Assembly: GCF_016598485.1 (NCBI RefSeq)
Contig: NZ_JAEMUW010000028.1
Span: 1 to 64,000 of the forward strand
Length of the DNA stretch: 64,000 bases
Reading direction: 5' to 3'
Origin: Micromonospora coerulea
GTDB taxonomy: Bacteria; Actinomycetota; Actinomycetes; Mycobacteriales; Micromonosporaceae
Part shown: piece after piece, positions 25,230-35,486 of the stretch
How positions within the stretch are numbered: position 1 is the stretch's first letter
How the letters are laid out: every line of letters begins with the position of its first letter
The notes under the pieces: generated by a model
What the model was told of the DNA's origin: nothing
The model's input: the letters and a program-made list of their open reading frames with translations, nothing else
Database searches by the model: none
Made by a program: the position numbers and the translations under genes

Positions 25230-26138
25230 TCAGAAGCCGAGCTTGCGCAGCTGCTTCGGGTCGCGCTGCCAGTCCTTCGCCACCCGGACGTGCAGGTCCA
25301 GGTAGACCCGGCTGCCGAGCAGCTCTTCGATCTGCTTGCGGGCGGCGGTGCCGACCGCCTTCAGCCGGCTGGCCCGGTGGCCGATGACGATCGCCTTCTG
25401 GCTGGGCCGCTCGACGTAGAGGTCGGCGTAGATCTTCATGACCTGGCCCTCGGGGATCATCTCCTCCACCACGACCGCGATGGAGTGCGGCAGCTCCTCG
25501 CGGACCCCCTCCAGAGCCGCCTCCCGGATCAGCTCGGCGACCAGCACCTGCTCCGGATCGTCGGTGAGCATGTCGTCCGGGTAGAGCTGCGGCGACTCGG
25601 GCAGGTAGCCGGTCATCACGTCCACCAGGATGTCCACCTGGTGCCCGGAAACCGCGCTCACCGGCACCACGTCGGCGAACTCGCCCATCTCGCTCACCGC
25701 GAGCAACTGCTCGGCCAGCCGCTTCTTGTCCACCAGGTCGGTCTTGGTGACCACGGCCAGCACGGTCGCCTTCAGCTCCGCCAGCTCGCCGGTGATGAAC
25801 CGGTCACCGCGGCCGACCGGCTCGTCCGCCGGGATGCAGAGACCGATCACGTCGACCTCGCTCCAGGTGGAGCGGACCAGATCGTTCAGGCGCTCACCGA
25901 GCAGCGTCCGGGGGCGGTGCAGGCCGGGAGTGTCGACCAGCACGAGCTGCGAGTCGGGACGGTGCAGCACGGCGCGGATGATGTGCCGGGTGGTCTGCGG
26001 CTTGTTCGAGGTGATCGCGATCTTCGTACCGACGATCGCGTTGGTCAGCGTCGACTTGCCGGCGTTCGGCCGCCCGACGAAACAGGCGAACCCGGCCCGG
26101 TACGGACGCGACTGCTCGGGGTCCGGAACGCTGGTCAC
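25230..26138 (-). CDS. era: GTPase Era
   Basis: Ribosome biogenesis GTPase that binds the 3' end of 16S rRNA. 302 residues: G1 GRPNAGKST, G2 in TTRHIIRAV, G3 DTPG, G4 TKTD, then a C-terminal KH domain with IGHRASRLKAVGTAARK. Last gene of the phoH-ybeY-corC-cda-era run, each overlapping the next by a few bases; its GTG overlaps the stop of the upstream gene. Confidence 0.96.
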   Translation of the reverse strand: MTSVPDPEQSRPYRAGFACFVGRPNAGKSTLTNAIVGTKIAITSNKPQTTRHIIRAVLHRPDSQLVLVDTPGLHRPRTLLGERLNDLVRSTWSEVDVIGLCIPADEPVGRGDRFITGELAELKATVLAVVTKTDLVDKKRLAEQLLAVSEMGEFADVVPVSAVSGHQVDILVDVMTGYLPESPQLYPDDMLTDDPEQVLVAELIREAALEGVREELPHSIAVVVEEMIPEGQVMKIYADLYVERPSQKAIVIGHRASRLKAVGTAARKQIEELLGSRVYLDLHVRVAKDWQRDPKQLRKLGF

Positions 26139-26521
26139 TCGACCACCGTGCCGAGGATCGTGCCGTCGGGGGCGGCCACGTGGACCGGCGCGTCGGCGGA
26201 GAGGTCGCGGACTGCGGCGTGCCCGGCGCCGTCCAGCGTCGAGGCCTCGGTCACCACGACGGCGGCCTCCAGCCGGCTGGCGCCGGCGGCCACCGCCGAG
26301 GCGACCGCCAGCTGGAGCGCGGTCAGCGTCAGCGACGGCAGCGAGACGCTGGCCGCGGCGTACGTCCGGCCGTCCTGGTCGCGGACCGCCGCGCCCTCCA
26401 CGGCGCCGACCCGGCCGCGCGCGCCCCGGGCCAGGATGATCAGCTTGCCGTCCTCGGCGGTCAGCTCGGCCGGGTCGGACGGGGTGGGCCGGGCCGCCGG
26501 CACGGCGGGTGACTCAGGCAT
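26135..26521 (-). CDS. Cytidine-deaminase-fold protein lacking catalytic residues
   Basis: 128 residues. Placement between corC and era and the pattern RGRVGAVEGAAVRDQDGRTY, SLTLTALQLAVASAVAAGA match the protein often annotated as cytidine deaminase in actinobacteria (Rv2365c position in M. tuberculosis). The expected catalytic HAE and PCxxC motifs are absent; no cysteine is present at all. It is therefore probably a non-enzymatic structural relative. It overlaps both neighbours, so it is co-translated with them. Confidence 0.78.
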   Translation of the reverse strand: MPESPAVPAARPTPSDPAELTAEDGKLIILARGARGRVGAVEGAAVRDQDGRTYAAASVSLPSLTLTALQLAVASAVAAGASRLEAAVVVTEASTLDGAGHAAVRDLSADAPVHVAAPDGTILGTVVE

Positions 26522-27902
26522 CGGCGGGTTGCCTCTCCTCGGATCGGTTCTGGTTGCCGCGGGACTCGGCGTGGTCGCCGCGTCCCCCGTTGTCCTGCGC
26601 GTCGGTCGGCGCCATCCGGCTCACCAGTACGGTGTCGATCCGGTTGCGCCGCCCGGTGGTGCCCTCGGCGATCAGCCGGAGCCCGGACACCTCGGCCTCC
26701 GCCCCGGGGATCGGGACCCGGCCGAGCGACTGGGCGAGCAGGCCACCGACGGTCTCCACCTCGTCGGTGGGGAGCTCGGTGTCGAACAGCTCGCCCAGAT
26801 TCTCCACCGGGAGGCGGGCGGCGACCCGCACGGCCCCGTCGTCCAGGCGTTCGACCGGCGGGCGCTCGACATCGTACTCGTCGGTGATCTCGCCGACGAT
26901 CTCCTCGAGGATGTCCTCGATGGTGACCAGGCCGCCGGTGCCGCCGTACTCGTCGACGACGATGACCAGGTGGTTGCGCGCGGCCTGCATCTCCGACAGC
27001 AGGTCGTCGACCGGCTTGGACTCCGGCACGAAGGTCGCCGGGCGCATCAGCTCCGACACCGGCAGCTCCTCGGCGCGCGGGTCGCCACCCTGGGTACGCC
27101 GGATCAGGTCCTTCAGGTAGAGCACGCCCAGCACGTCGTCGACGCTCTCCCCGATCACCGGGATCCGGGAGAAGCCGGAGCGGAGGAAGAGCGCCAGCGC
27201 CTGGGAGAGCGTCTTGCCCTCCTCTATCCAGACCATCTCGGTGCGCGGAACCATCACCTCGCGGGCGATGGTGTCACCCAGGGCGAAGACCGAGTGGATC
27301 ATCTGCCGCTCGCCGTGCTCCACCACCCCGCGCTGCTCGGCCAGGTCGACCAGCTCGCGCAGCTCCACCTGGGTGGCGAACGGCCCCTCCCGGAAGCCGC
27401 GCCCCGGGGTGACCGCGTTGCCGATCAGGATCAGCAGCGAGGCGAGCGGGTTGAGCGCCCGGCCCAGCCAGCGCACCAGCGGCGCGACCGCGCGCCCCAC
27501 CGCGTACGCGTGCTGCCGGCCGAGGGTCCGCGGCGCGACACCGACCACCACGAAGCTGACCACGGTCATCGCGCCGGCGGTGACCAGGGCGGCGCGCCAG
27601 CCGGCGCCGAAGGTGTCCACCGCGACCAGCGCCACCAGGGTGGTGGCGGTCAGCTCGGCCAGCAGCCGGAGCAGGAGCAGGAGATTGAGGTGGCGGACCA
27701 CGTCGCCGGCGACCGCCTGGAGGGCGCGGGCACCACGTGCCCCGTCCCGGCCCAGCTCGGCGGCCCGGGCCGGCGAGACGGCGGCCAGCGCCGCCTCGGT
27801 CATCGCGATGAGACCGGCGAGCACCACCAGCCCCGCCGCGAAGACGATGAGCTGAAGATCGGGGAGGCCGGCGGCTGGGCTCGCGGCCAGGGTGGTCATC
27901 AC
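26514..27902 (-). CDS. CNNM/CorC-family membrane protein with CBS domains
   Basis: 462 residues: an N-terminal DUF21 membrane domain of three or four helices, two CBS domains (EVMVPRTEMVWIEEGKTL; LPVSELMRPATFVPESK) and a C-terminal CorC/HlyC transporter-associated domain. Bacterial members export magnesium or cobalt, or protect against it (family knowledge). It overlaps ybeY upstream and the deaminase-like gene downstream. Confidence 0.9.
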   Translation of the reverse strand: MMTTLAASPAAGLPDLQLIVFAAGLVVLAGLIAMTEAALAAVSPARAAELGRDGARGARALQAVAGDVVRHLNLLLLLRLLAELTATTLVALVAVDTFGAGWRAALVTAGAMTVVSFVVVGVAPRTLGRQHAYAVGRAVAPLVRWLGRALNPLASLLILIGNAVTPGRGFREGPFATQVELRELVDLAEQRGVVEHGERQMIHSVFALGDTIAREVMVPRTEMVWIEEGKTLSQALALFLRSGFSRIPVIGESVDDVLGVLYLKDLIRRTQGGDPRAEELPVSELMRPATFVPESKPVDDLLSEMQAARNHLVIVVDEYGGTGGLVTIEDILEEIVGEITDEYDVERPPVERLDDGAVRVAARLPVENLGELFDTELPTDEVETVGGLLAQSLGRVPIPGAEAEVSGLRLIAEGTTGRRNRIDTVLVSRMAPTDAQDNGGRGDHAESRGNQNRSEERQPADA

Positions 27903-28372
27903 TTGGACCGGGTCGACCGCCAGCTGGCCAGCAGTCGGGCCTGGAGCGCGAACATCTCCCGCTCCTCCTCCGGCTCGGCATGGTCGTACCCGAGCAGGTG
28001 CAGCACGCCGTGCACGGTGAGCAGGTGCAGCTCGTCGGCGGGCGAGTGCCCGGCGGTGGCCGCCTGCTTGGCCGCCACCTCCGGGCAGAGCACGATGTCG
28101 CCGAGCAGGGCCGGCTCGCCACCGGCCGGGGCGGTCTCGCCCGGGCCGTGGTCGACGCTGCCCTCGTCCATGGGGAAGGCGAGCACGTCGGTGGGACCGT
28201 CGCCGCCCATCCAGCGATGGTTCAGCTCGGTCATGTAGTCGACGTCGACCAGCAGCACGGAGAGCTCGGCGAGGGGGTTGACCCCCATCTCGTCGAGGGC
28301 GTGCCGGGCGACGGCGAGCACGGCGTCGGTGTCGACCTCGACACCGGACTCGTTGGCGATCTCGATGGACAA
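27899..28372 (-). CDS. ybeY: Endoribonuclease YbeY
   Basis: 157-residue zinc endonuclease involved in 16S rRNA 3'-end maturation and ribosome quality control. The metal site HGVLHLLGYDH (three histidines) and RWMGGDGPTDVLAFP are intact. TTG 28372 is the best start, with GGGAAGAC just upstream; no ATG fits. It follows phoH after 18 bases and overlaps corC. Confidence 0.94.
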   Translation of the reverse strand: MSIEIANESGVEVDTDAVLAVARHALDEMGVNPLAELSVLLVDVDYMTELNHRWMGGDGPTDVLAFPMDEGSVDHGPGETAPAGGEPALLGDIVLCPEVAAKQAATAGHSPADELHLLTVHGVLHLLGYDHAEPEEEREMFALQARLLASWRSTRSK

Positions 28373-28390
28373 CTGTCTTCCCTTGATGAG

Positions 28391-29449
<1,059 letters not shown>

Positions 29450-29584
29450 AGATCGGGCCCGTCGGGCCCTGCGCCACCTGCTCTCGATCTCGGCGCCGGG
29501 CCCTGGTGGCGCGGCGGCTGGACGTTCTACCCATCGTATCGGGTCAACACCGCCCGCACCCCGCCCATTTCCGCTGCTGAGAGA

Positions 29585-30973
29585 TCAACTCCCGGCGCGA
29601 AAGTCGTACCGGTCGAAGGTCTCCTGGGCGCGGGTGAAGCGGTAGGTGGCCCAGTGCATCCGGACCACCACGCCGCGCTCGTCCCGGGTGAGCCGCAGCA
29701 GCTCCCCCACCTCCCGACCGGCGACCGTCCGGAACACGTCCGGCCGCTCGGCCAGCGGCGCGAAGACGGCCGGCGGCCGGCCCGCCGGGTCGTCCGCCCC
29801 GCGGGCCCGCAGCGCGCCGTCGTGCCAGGAGAAGACGTACTCGAAGCCCTCGCCCCACCAGCGGCCCAGCACCCCGCGCAGGTGGTCCGGGGCGGGCGGG
29901 CCGGGCCGCCACGGCTCGACGTCGGCCGGGTCGTGCTCGGCCGCGGCGGCGAGCAGCTGGTGCGACAGCTCGAAGACCGGCACGCCGGTGCCGGACGAGC
30001 CCAGCACCGCGCACCCCATCGCGCCCGCGGTGCCGTCCCCGCCCCGCCGGCCGTACACGGCGGCCAGGAAACCGGGCATCGCGCCGTCGTGCCCGACGTG
30101 CAGCACCCGCTGCGGCTGCGGCTGCGGCTGCGGCACGAGGATCAGGCCGAGCCCGAACCCCGCCGCCCACAGGGTCTCGTCGGTGGTGGTCAGCGGCCAG
30201 CGCATCTCGTCCAGGGTGGCCGGGGCGAGCACCGCGCCGGTCGGATCGAGCGCCACCGGGTCGGCCAGGAAGGCCGCCCAGCGGGCCATGTCCGACGCGG
30301 TGCTCCAGAGCTGAGCCGCCGGGGCCACCGCGCCGAAGTCGGTCGGCGGCTCCGGGTGGGCCTCGTCGGAGTACGCGTCGACCAGGAAGCCGGTCGCCGC
30401 CCGGTCGCCCGGCGTCGGGCCGGTGGCGGTCAGCCCCAACGGGGCCAGCACCCGCTCCGCCAGCACCTCCGCCCAGCTGCCGCCGCGCAGCCGGGCGACC
30501 AGCTCACCGAGGAGCGCCATGCCGAGGTTGGAGTAGTGGTAGCGGCGGCCGGTCGGCAGCACCCGCTCGACCCGGTCCAGGTCGGCGAGGAGCTCCGCCA
30601 CGCCGGGGGCCCGCAGGCTGTCCCACACATCGCCGTGCGGCTCCCGCTGCAGGCCGGCGGTGTGCGACAGCAGCCGGCGGATGGTCAGCTCCCCGTGTGC
30701 CGGCAGGTCGAGGTGCCGCCCGATCGGGTCGTCCAGGTCAAGCAGGCCGTCGTCCCGGCACTGCATCACCAGCACGGCGGTGAAGGTCTTGGTGACCGAG
30801 CCGATCCGGAACACGGTCTCCGGACCGAGCGGGGTGTCGTTGCCCGTGTCGCCCACCGTGCAGCTCCAGAGCGGGCGGTCGGCCCGGTGCAGGGCGGCCG
30901 AGACCGCCGGGACCCGACCTCCGGCCTGGGCCTGCCGCACCATCCGGCCCAGCCGGTCGTTCACCGTGATCAT
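29585..30973 (-). CDS. Beta-lactamase-fold serine hydrolase
   Basis: 462 residues of the class C beta-lactamase/esterase group. The catalytic SVTK (SxxK) lies near residue 59, the YSN triad tyrosine near residue 146, and HVGHDG in the C-terminal half replaces the KTG box. No signal peptide, so probably cytoplasmic esterase or peptidase rather than drug resistance. A hexanucleotide run (GCTGCG-type) near 30110-30135 encodes PQ repeats. TAGACT six bases before the ATG marks a leaderless start. Confidence 0.86.
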   Translation of the reverse strand: MITVNDRLGRMVRQAQAGGRVPAVSAALHRADRPLWSCTVGDTGNDTPLGPETVFRIGSVTKTFTAVLVMQCRDDGLLDLDDPIGRHLDLPAHGELTIRRLLSHTAGLQREPHGDVWDSLRAPGVAELLADLDRVERVLPTGRRYHYSNLGMALLGELVARLRGGSWAEVLAERVLAPLGLTATGPTPGDRAATGFLVDAYSDEAHPEPPTDFGAVAPAAQLWSTASDMARWAAFLADPVALDPTGAVLAPATLDEMRWPLTTTDETLWAAGFGLGLILVPQPQPQPQRVLHVGHDGAMPGFLAAVYGRRGGDGTAGAMGCAVLGSSGTGVPVFELSHQLLAAAAEHDPADVEPWRPGPPAPDHLRGVLGRWWGEGFEYVFSWHDGALRARGADDPAGRPPAVFAPLAERPDVFRTVAGREVGELLRLTRDERGVVVRMHWATYRFTRAQETFDRYDFRAGS

Positions 30974-30993
30974 GGGTGCAGTCTAGAGATCGG

Positions 30994-31344
30994 TCAGCGG
31001 CAGAGCATCGGGCCGAGCGGGGCGCCGCCGAACAGGTGCGCATGCACGTGGAAGACCTCCTGGCCCGCGTACGGCCCGGTGTTGAACATCAGCCGGAAGC
31101 CGTCGGCGAGCAGCCCCTCCTCCTCGGCCACGACGGCGGCCGTGGCCAGCAACTCCCCGGCCAGTCCGGGGTCGCCCTGCGCGAGCGTGGCCACATCCGC
31201 GTAGTGCTCCTTCGGGATGACCAGCACGTGGACGGGCGCCTTGGGGTCGATGTCCCGGAAGGCGACGGTGGTGGCGGTCTCCCGCACGATGGTGGCCGGG
31301 ATCTCCCCGGCGACGATCCGGCAGAACAGGCAGTCGGTTCCCAT
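30994..31344 (-). CDS. HIT-family nucleotide hydrolase (HinT-like)
   Basis: 116 residues. Purine nucleoside phosphoramidase fold with the histidine triad HVHAHLFGG near the end and the opening CLFCRIVAGEIPA, whose cysteines can hold zinc. Housekeeping enzyme acting on AMP adducts. TAGCAT stands six bases before the ATG (leaderless). Confidence 0.93.
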   Translation of the reverse strand: MGTDCLFCRIVAGEIPATIVRETATTVAFRDIDPKAPVHVLVIPKEHYADVATLAQGDPGLAGELLATAAVVAEEEGLLADGFRLMFNTGPYAGQEVFHVHAHLFGGAPLGPMLCR

Positions 31345-31413
31345 TCGGGCATGCTAAGCGCTGAGCCGGACCGCGCCGCGCCGCCACCGCCCGGGCCGGG
31401 CATGATGTCCGGC

Positions 31414-32175
31414 GTGACTTCTCGGGCGGTACTGGTGACGGGGGCCTCGCGCGGCATCGGCCGCGCCGTGGCGCGAGCGTTCGCGGCGGGCGGGGACCGG
31501 GTGGCGATCCACCACCGGGACTCGGCGGAGCTGGCCGAACAGCTCCGTGCCGAGCTGCCCGGCGACGGCCACGTGGTGGTCCGCGCCGACCTGGCCGACC
31601 CGGACGCGGTCCGGGCGATGGTGGACGCGGCCGCGGAGCGTCTCGGCGGGCTGGACGTCCTGGTCAACAACGCCGGGGTGTACGGGCCGCGGGACCTGCC
31701 CCACCCGGTCTTCGGCAACACGTACGCGCAGTGGCGCGCGCAGTGGCGGCTGGTGCTGGAGACCAATCTGACCGGCGCGGCCAACGTGACCTGGTGCGCC
31801 GCCCAGCACATGCGGGAGCGGGGCGGCCGGATCGTCAACGTCTCCTCCCGGGGCGCGTTCCGGGGCGAGCCGCAGCAGCCCGCGTACGGGGCGAGCAAGG
31901 CGGGGCTGAACGCGCTCGGTCAGTCGCTCGCGCTGGCCCTGGCCCCGTACGGCATCGCGGTGGCCACGGTGGCCCCCGGCTTCGTCGAGACGGACATGAC
32001 CACCGAGCACCTCACCGGCGAGCGCGGCGACGCCATCCGCGCCCAGAGCCCGTTCAACCGGGTCGCCCGTCCGGAGGAGATCGCCGCCGCCGTCCACTGG
32101 CTGGCCAGCCCCGCGGCCGAATGGGCCTCCGGCACCATCGTCGACCTCAACGGCGCCTCCTACCTCCGCACCTGA
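31414..32175 (+). CDS. Short-chain dehydrogenase/reductase
   Basis: 253-residue classical SDR. Cofactor motif VTGASRGIG near the N-terminus, NNAGVYG, the catalytic serine in VNVSSRGAF, and YGASK with the catalytic Tyr and Lys. C-terminal PGFVETDM is typical of FabG-like oxidoreductases; substrate unknown. GTG 31414 is preferred over the two ATGs at 31402 and 31405 because CATGAT (31401-31406) ends seven bases before it and would be the -10. Confidence 0.88.
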   Translation: MTSRAVLVTGASRGIGRAVARAFAAGGDRVAIHHRDSAELAEQLRAELPGDGHVVVRADLADPDAVRAMVDAAAERLGGLDVLVNNAGVYGPRDLPHPVFGNTYAQWRAQWRLVLETNLTGAANVTWCAAQHMRERGGRIVNVSSRGAFRGEPQQPAYGASKAGLNALGQSLALALAPYGIAVATVAPGFVETDMTTEHLTGERGDAIRAQSPFNRVARPEEIAAAVHWLASPAAEWASGTIVDLNGASYLRT

Positions 32176-32278
32176 TCCCGCCCCGACCGTCGCCGGCCGA
32201 GCAGCGGCTCGGCGCCACGAGCCCTCCCCGGCGGGCGCCACGACTCGGCCGAGCTACCGGCGCCCGGCGAGCTGGCGG

Positions 32279-33013
32279 CTACCAGCGGTCGAGGCGGGTG
32301 GAGAGGACGCTGAGGGCCGCCACGCCGGCCGTGGAGGTGCGCAGCACCGAAGAGCCCAGCCGGACCGGGCGGGCCCCGGCCTCGCGGAAGGCCGACAGCT
32401 CGGCCGGGGCGATGCCGCCCTCCGGGCCGACCACCAGCACGATCTCGCCAGCACTCGGCAGCTCGGCGGCGGTCAGCCGCTCCTCGGCCTCCTCGTGCAG
32501 GACGAACGCGGCGGCGGCGCCGGCGATCCGCCGGACCACCGTCTGGGTGGACTCGTCCGGGGAGCCGGCCACCACCGGCAGCCACGCCCGGCGGGCCTGC
32601 TTGGCCGCCTCCCGGGCGGTCGCCGCCCACTTCTCCCGGGCCCGTACGCCCCGGTCGCCGCGCCACTGGGCCACCGAGCGGGACGCCGCCCAGGGGACGA
32701 TCTCGTCCACCCCGACCTCCGTCATCGCCTGCACGGCCAGCTCGCCCCGCTCGCCCTTGGCGATGCCCTGCACCACCACGAGCCGCGGGACGGACGCGTC
32801 GACGTACCCCCGGGAGGTGATCCGGAGATCGAGGGTGCCCCTGCCGACGGCGGTGACCACGGCGGCGGCCGTGCCCCCGCGGCCGTCGGCGAGCAGCAGT
32901 TCCTCGCCGAGCCGCAGCCGCTGCACCGTCGCGGCGTGGTGCCCCTCCGGGCCGTCCAGGATCAGCGTGTCACCGGTGGGCAGCGCCTCGACCAGGAACA
33001 GCGGGGCGGACAC
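32279..33013 (-). CDS. rsmE: 16S rRNA m3U1498 methyltransferase RsmE
   Basis: 244-residue SPOUT-class enzyme. N-terminal PUA-like part with GHHAATVQRLRLGEEL; C-terminal trefoil knot with VVGPEGGIAP and RLGSSVLRTSTA binding S-adenosylmethionine. Directly downstream of dnaJ with one base between the dnaJ stop and its GTG, so part of the hrcA-dnaJ-rsmE operon, as in mycobacteria. Confidence 0.94.
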   Translation of the reverse strand: MSAPLFLVEALPTGDTLILDGPEGHHAATVQRLRLGEELLLADGRGGTAAAVVTAVGRGTLDLRITSRGYVDASVPRLVVVQGIAKGERGELAVQAMTEVGVDEIVPWAASRSVAQWRGDRGVRAREKWAATAREAAKQARRAWLPVVAGSPDESTQTVVRRIAGAAAAFVLHEEAEERLTAAELPSAGEIVLVVGPEGGIAPAELSAFREAGARPVRLGSSVLRTSTAGVAALSVLSTRLDRW

Positions 33014-33014
33014 C

Positions 33015-34160
33015 TCAGGCGTGCCCGTTGAAGGCGTCGCGCATCCGGGAGAAGAAGCCGCCCTGCTTGGTCAGCTCGGCGACCTCCTCGCCCCGGGTCT
33101 TGGCGAAGTCCCGCAGCATCTTCTCCTGGTCGGCGTCGAGCTTGGTCGGGGTACGCACGTCCAGGTGGACGTAGAGGTCACCCCGGCCGGTGCCGCGCAG
33201 GTGCGGTACGCCCCGGGCGCGCAGCCGCAGCGTGCTGCCCGGCTGGGTGCCGGCCTTGACGTCGACCGTCTCCTCGCTGTCGAGGGTCTTGATGCTCAGC
33301 CGGGTGCCCAGCGCGGCGGCGGTCATCGGCACGGTGACCCGGCAGTGCAGGTCGTCGCCCTTGCGGGAGTAGACGTCGTGCGGCCGCTCGTGGATTTCCA
33401 CGTAGAGGTCACCGGCGGTGCCGCCACCCGGGCCGACCTCGCCCTGCTGGGCCAGCCGGATCCGCATGCCGTCCTCGACGCCGGCCGGGATCTTGACGGT
33501 CAGCGAGCGGCGGGTCCGCACCCGGCCGTCGCCGGCGCAGGTCGGGCAGGGGTGCGGGATCGTGGTGCCATAGCCCTGGCAGACGGTGCACGGCCGGGCG
33601 GAGACCACCTGGCCGAGGAAGGTCCGCTGCACCGACTGGACCTCGCCGCGACCGCCGCACGCCTCGCAGGTGGCCAGGTGGGTGCCGGCCGCGGTGCCGG
33701 CGCCGGCACAGGTGGTGCAGAGCACGGCGGTGTCGACGGTGATCGGCGCCTCGACGCCGAACGCGGTCTCGTGCAGGTCCAGCTCCAGGCGCAGGATCGC
33801 GTCCGCGCCCGGCCGGGTCCGCGGGCGCGGGCCCCGGGCACCGCCGGCCGCGCCGCCGAAGAAGGCGTCCATGATGTCCTGGAAGCCGACGAACGGGCCG
33901 GCCCCGCCGGGGCCACCCGGACCGCCGGCGCCCCCGCCGCCCGGCGCGAGCGGGTCGCCGCCCAGGTCGACGATCTGCCGTTTCCGGTCGTCCGAGAGGA
34001 CCTCGTACGCGGCGTTGATGTCCTTGAACTTCTCCTGTGCCTCCGGGTCCGGATTGACGTCCGGGTGGAACTGTCGCGCCAGCTTGCGGTAGGCGCGCTT
34101 GATCTCATCGTCGGAGGCCTCCCGGCTCACACCGAGAATGCCGTAGTAGTCCCTGGCCAC
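33015..34160 (-). CDS. dnaJ: Chaperone DnaJ
   Basis: 381-residue type I Hsp40. J domain with HPD at about residue 33-35, Gly/Phe-rich linker, four zinc repeats (CTTCAGAG, CEACGGRG, CTVCQGYG, CPTCAGDG), then the substrate-binding domains. It stimulates DnaK. GTG 34160 gives the usual start VARDYYGIL; an ATG six codons upstream would add an atypical tail. The hrcA gene precedes it, so the CIRCE operator should control both. Confidence 0.95.
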   Translation of the reverse strand: MARDYYGILGVSREASDDEIKRAYRKLARQFHPDVNPDPEAQEKFKDINAAYEVLSDDRKRQIVDLGGDPLAPGGGGAGGPGGPGGAGPFVGFQDIMDAFFGGAAGGARGPRPRTRPGADAILRLELDLHETAFGVEAPITVDTAVLCTTCAGAGTAAGTHLATCEACGGRGEVQSVQRTFLGQVVSARPCTVCQGYGTTIPHPCPTCAGDGRVRTRRSLTVKIPAGVEDGMRIRLAQQGEVGPGGGTAGDLYVEIHERPHDVYSRKGDDLHCRVTVPMTAAALGTRLSIKTLDSEETVDVKAGTQPGSTLRLRARGVPHLRGTGRGDLYVHLDVRTPTKLDADQEKMLRDFAKTRGEEVAELTKQGGFFSRMRDAFNGHA

Positions 34161-34233
34161 TGCGTTCCGTGTCCTCATGTTCGTCTCGCGTTGCGCCGGT
34201 CGGCGGCCGGAGCCGGCCGTCGGCCCTGACTGG

Positions 34234-35256
34234 TCAGTTCTGGGCCAGCAGCTCGCCCACGTAGCGTGCCACGGCTCGCACCGTGGCGATGGTGCCGGGG
34301 TAGTCCATTCGGGTCGGCCCGAGCACCCCGAGGCCGCCGACGATGGTGGCGCCCGGGCCGTACCCGGTGCTGACCACGGAGGCGGCCCGGAGATTGTCGA
34401 TCTCGTTCTCGTCGCCGATCAGCACCCGGGTGGTGCTCGGCTCGGCCTCGCCGATGAGCTTGAGCAGCACGACCTCCTCCTCGAGCGCCTCCAGGATGGG
34501 GCGCAGCGAGCCCTGGAAGTCGAGCAGTCCGCCGCGGGTCAGGTTGGCGGTGCCGGCCAGCGCGATCCGCTCCTCGTGCCGCTCCACCAGGGTCTCCAGC
34601 AGCACGGTGGAGAGCGTGGTCATGGCGCCGCGCAGGTGCGGCGCGGCCTCGTCGACCAGCGCCTGGACCAGCGGCGGGGTCTCCGAGAGCCGGCTGCCGA
34701 CCAGCTTCTCGTTGACCAGCCGGCGCAGGTCGGTGACATCGTCGGCCGGGATCGGCGCGGGCAGCTCGACCAGCCGCTGCTCGACCCGCCCGGTGTCGGC
34801 GATCATGACCAGCATCAGCCGGGTGGTGGAGATCGGCACCAGTTCCAGGTGGCGGACCGTGGAGCGGGCCAGCGACGGGTACTGCACCACGGCGACCTGC
34901 CGGGTCAGCTGGGCCAGCAGCCGCACCGTGCGGTGCACCACGTCGTCCAGATCGACCGCGCCGACCAGGAAGCGCTCGATGGCCCGGCGCTCGGCCGGGC
35001 TGAGCGGCTTGACCCGGGAGAGCCGGTCCACGAAGAGCCGGTAGCCGCGGTCGGTGGGCACCCGGCCCGCGCTGGTGTGCGGCTGCCGGATGTAGCCCTC
35101 CTCCTCCAGCACCGCCATGTCGTTGCGCACGGTGGCCGGGGAAACGCCCAGCTGGTGCCGCTCGACCAGGGCCTTGCTCCCCACCGGCTCCTGCGTGGCG
35201 ACGTAGTCCTCGACGATCGCGCGCAGCACGGCGAGCTTGCGGTCGTCGAGACCCAT
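34234..35256 (-). CDS. hrcA: Heat-inducible transcription repressor HrcA
   Basis: 340 residues. N-terminal winged helix with LGVSPATVRNDMAVLEEEG and HTSAGRVPTDRGYRLFVD, then the GAF-like and dimerisation domains. It binds CIRCE and represses heat-shock genes until chaperones are titrated. The ATG is preceded by CAGGAGGTGGGGAG. CIRCE sits 56 bases upstream, so hrcA-dnaJ-rsmE is probably self-controlled. Confidence 0.96.
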   Translation of the reverse strand: MGLDDRKLAVLRAIVEDYVATQEPVGSKALVERHQLGVSPATVRNDMAVLEEEGYIRQPHTSAGRVPTDRGYRLFVDRLSRVKPLSPAERRAIERFLVGAVDLDDVVHRTVRLLAQLTRQVAVVQYPSLARSTVRHLELVPISTTRLMLVMIADTGRVEQRLVELPAPIPADDVTDLRRLVNEKLVGSRLSETPPLVQALVDEAAPHLRGAMTTLSTVLLETLVERHEERIALAGTANLTRGGLLDFQGSLRPILEALEEEVVLLKLIGEAEPSTTRVLIGDENEIDNLRAASVVSTGYGPGATIVGGLGVLGPTRMDYPGTIATVRAVARYVGELLAQN

Positions 35257-35311
35257 CTCCCCACCTCCTGAAGCACCTCGACCCACCGGCGGTCCGGCAC
35301 CGGCCGGGCAC

Positions 35312-35338
35312 CTGGCACTCGACTGTAGCGAGTGCCAG
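35312..35338 (-). promoter_or_regulatory. CIRCE heat-shock operator
   Basis: CTGGCACTC-N9-GAGTGCCAG, perfect 9-bp arms with the canonical nine-base spacer, upstream of hrcA. It fits the HrcA consensus TTAGCACTC-N9-GAGTGCTAA apart from the GC-shifted outer bases. Confidence 0.93.
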
Positions 35339-35486
35339 TCTACGTCGGCGGCACCCCGGGCGCGATGATCAGCGACGGACCACGGATGGCCCCGCCACAC
35401 CCGCTCCGCGCCAGGGCCGTTCAGTCGGACATCCCGGGCGGAGTCGCTCTGGTGCCGCGTTGCGGGCAACCCCTACCGTGACGTTC

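Noticed and set aside
30105..30135. Hexanucleotide microsatellite as phase-variation switch
   Set aside because: Six-base units keep the frame and only change the number of Pro-Gln pairs in the serine hydrolase.
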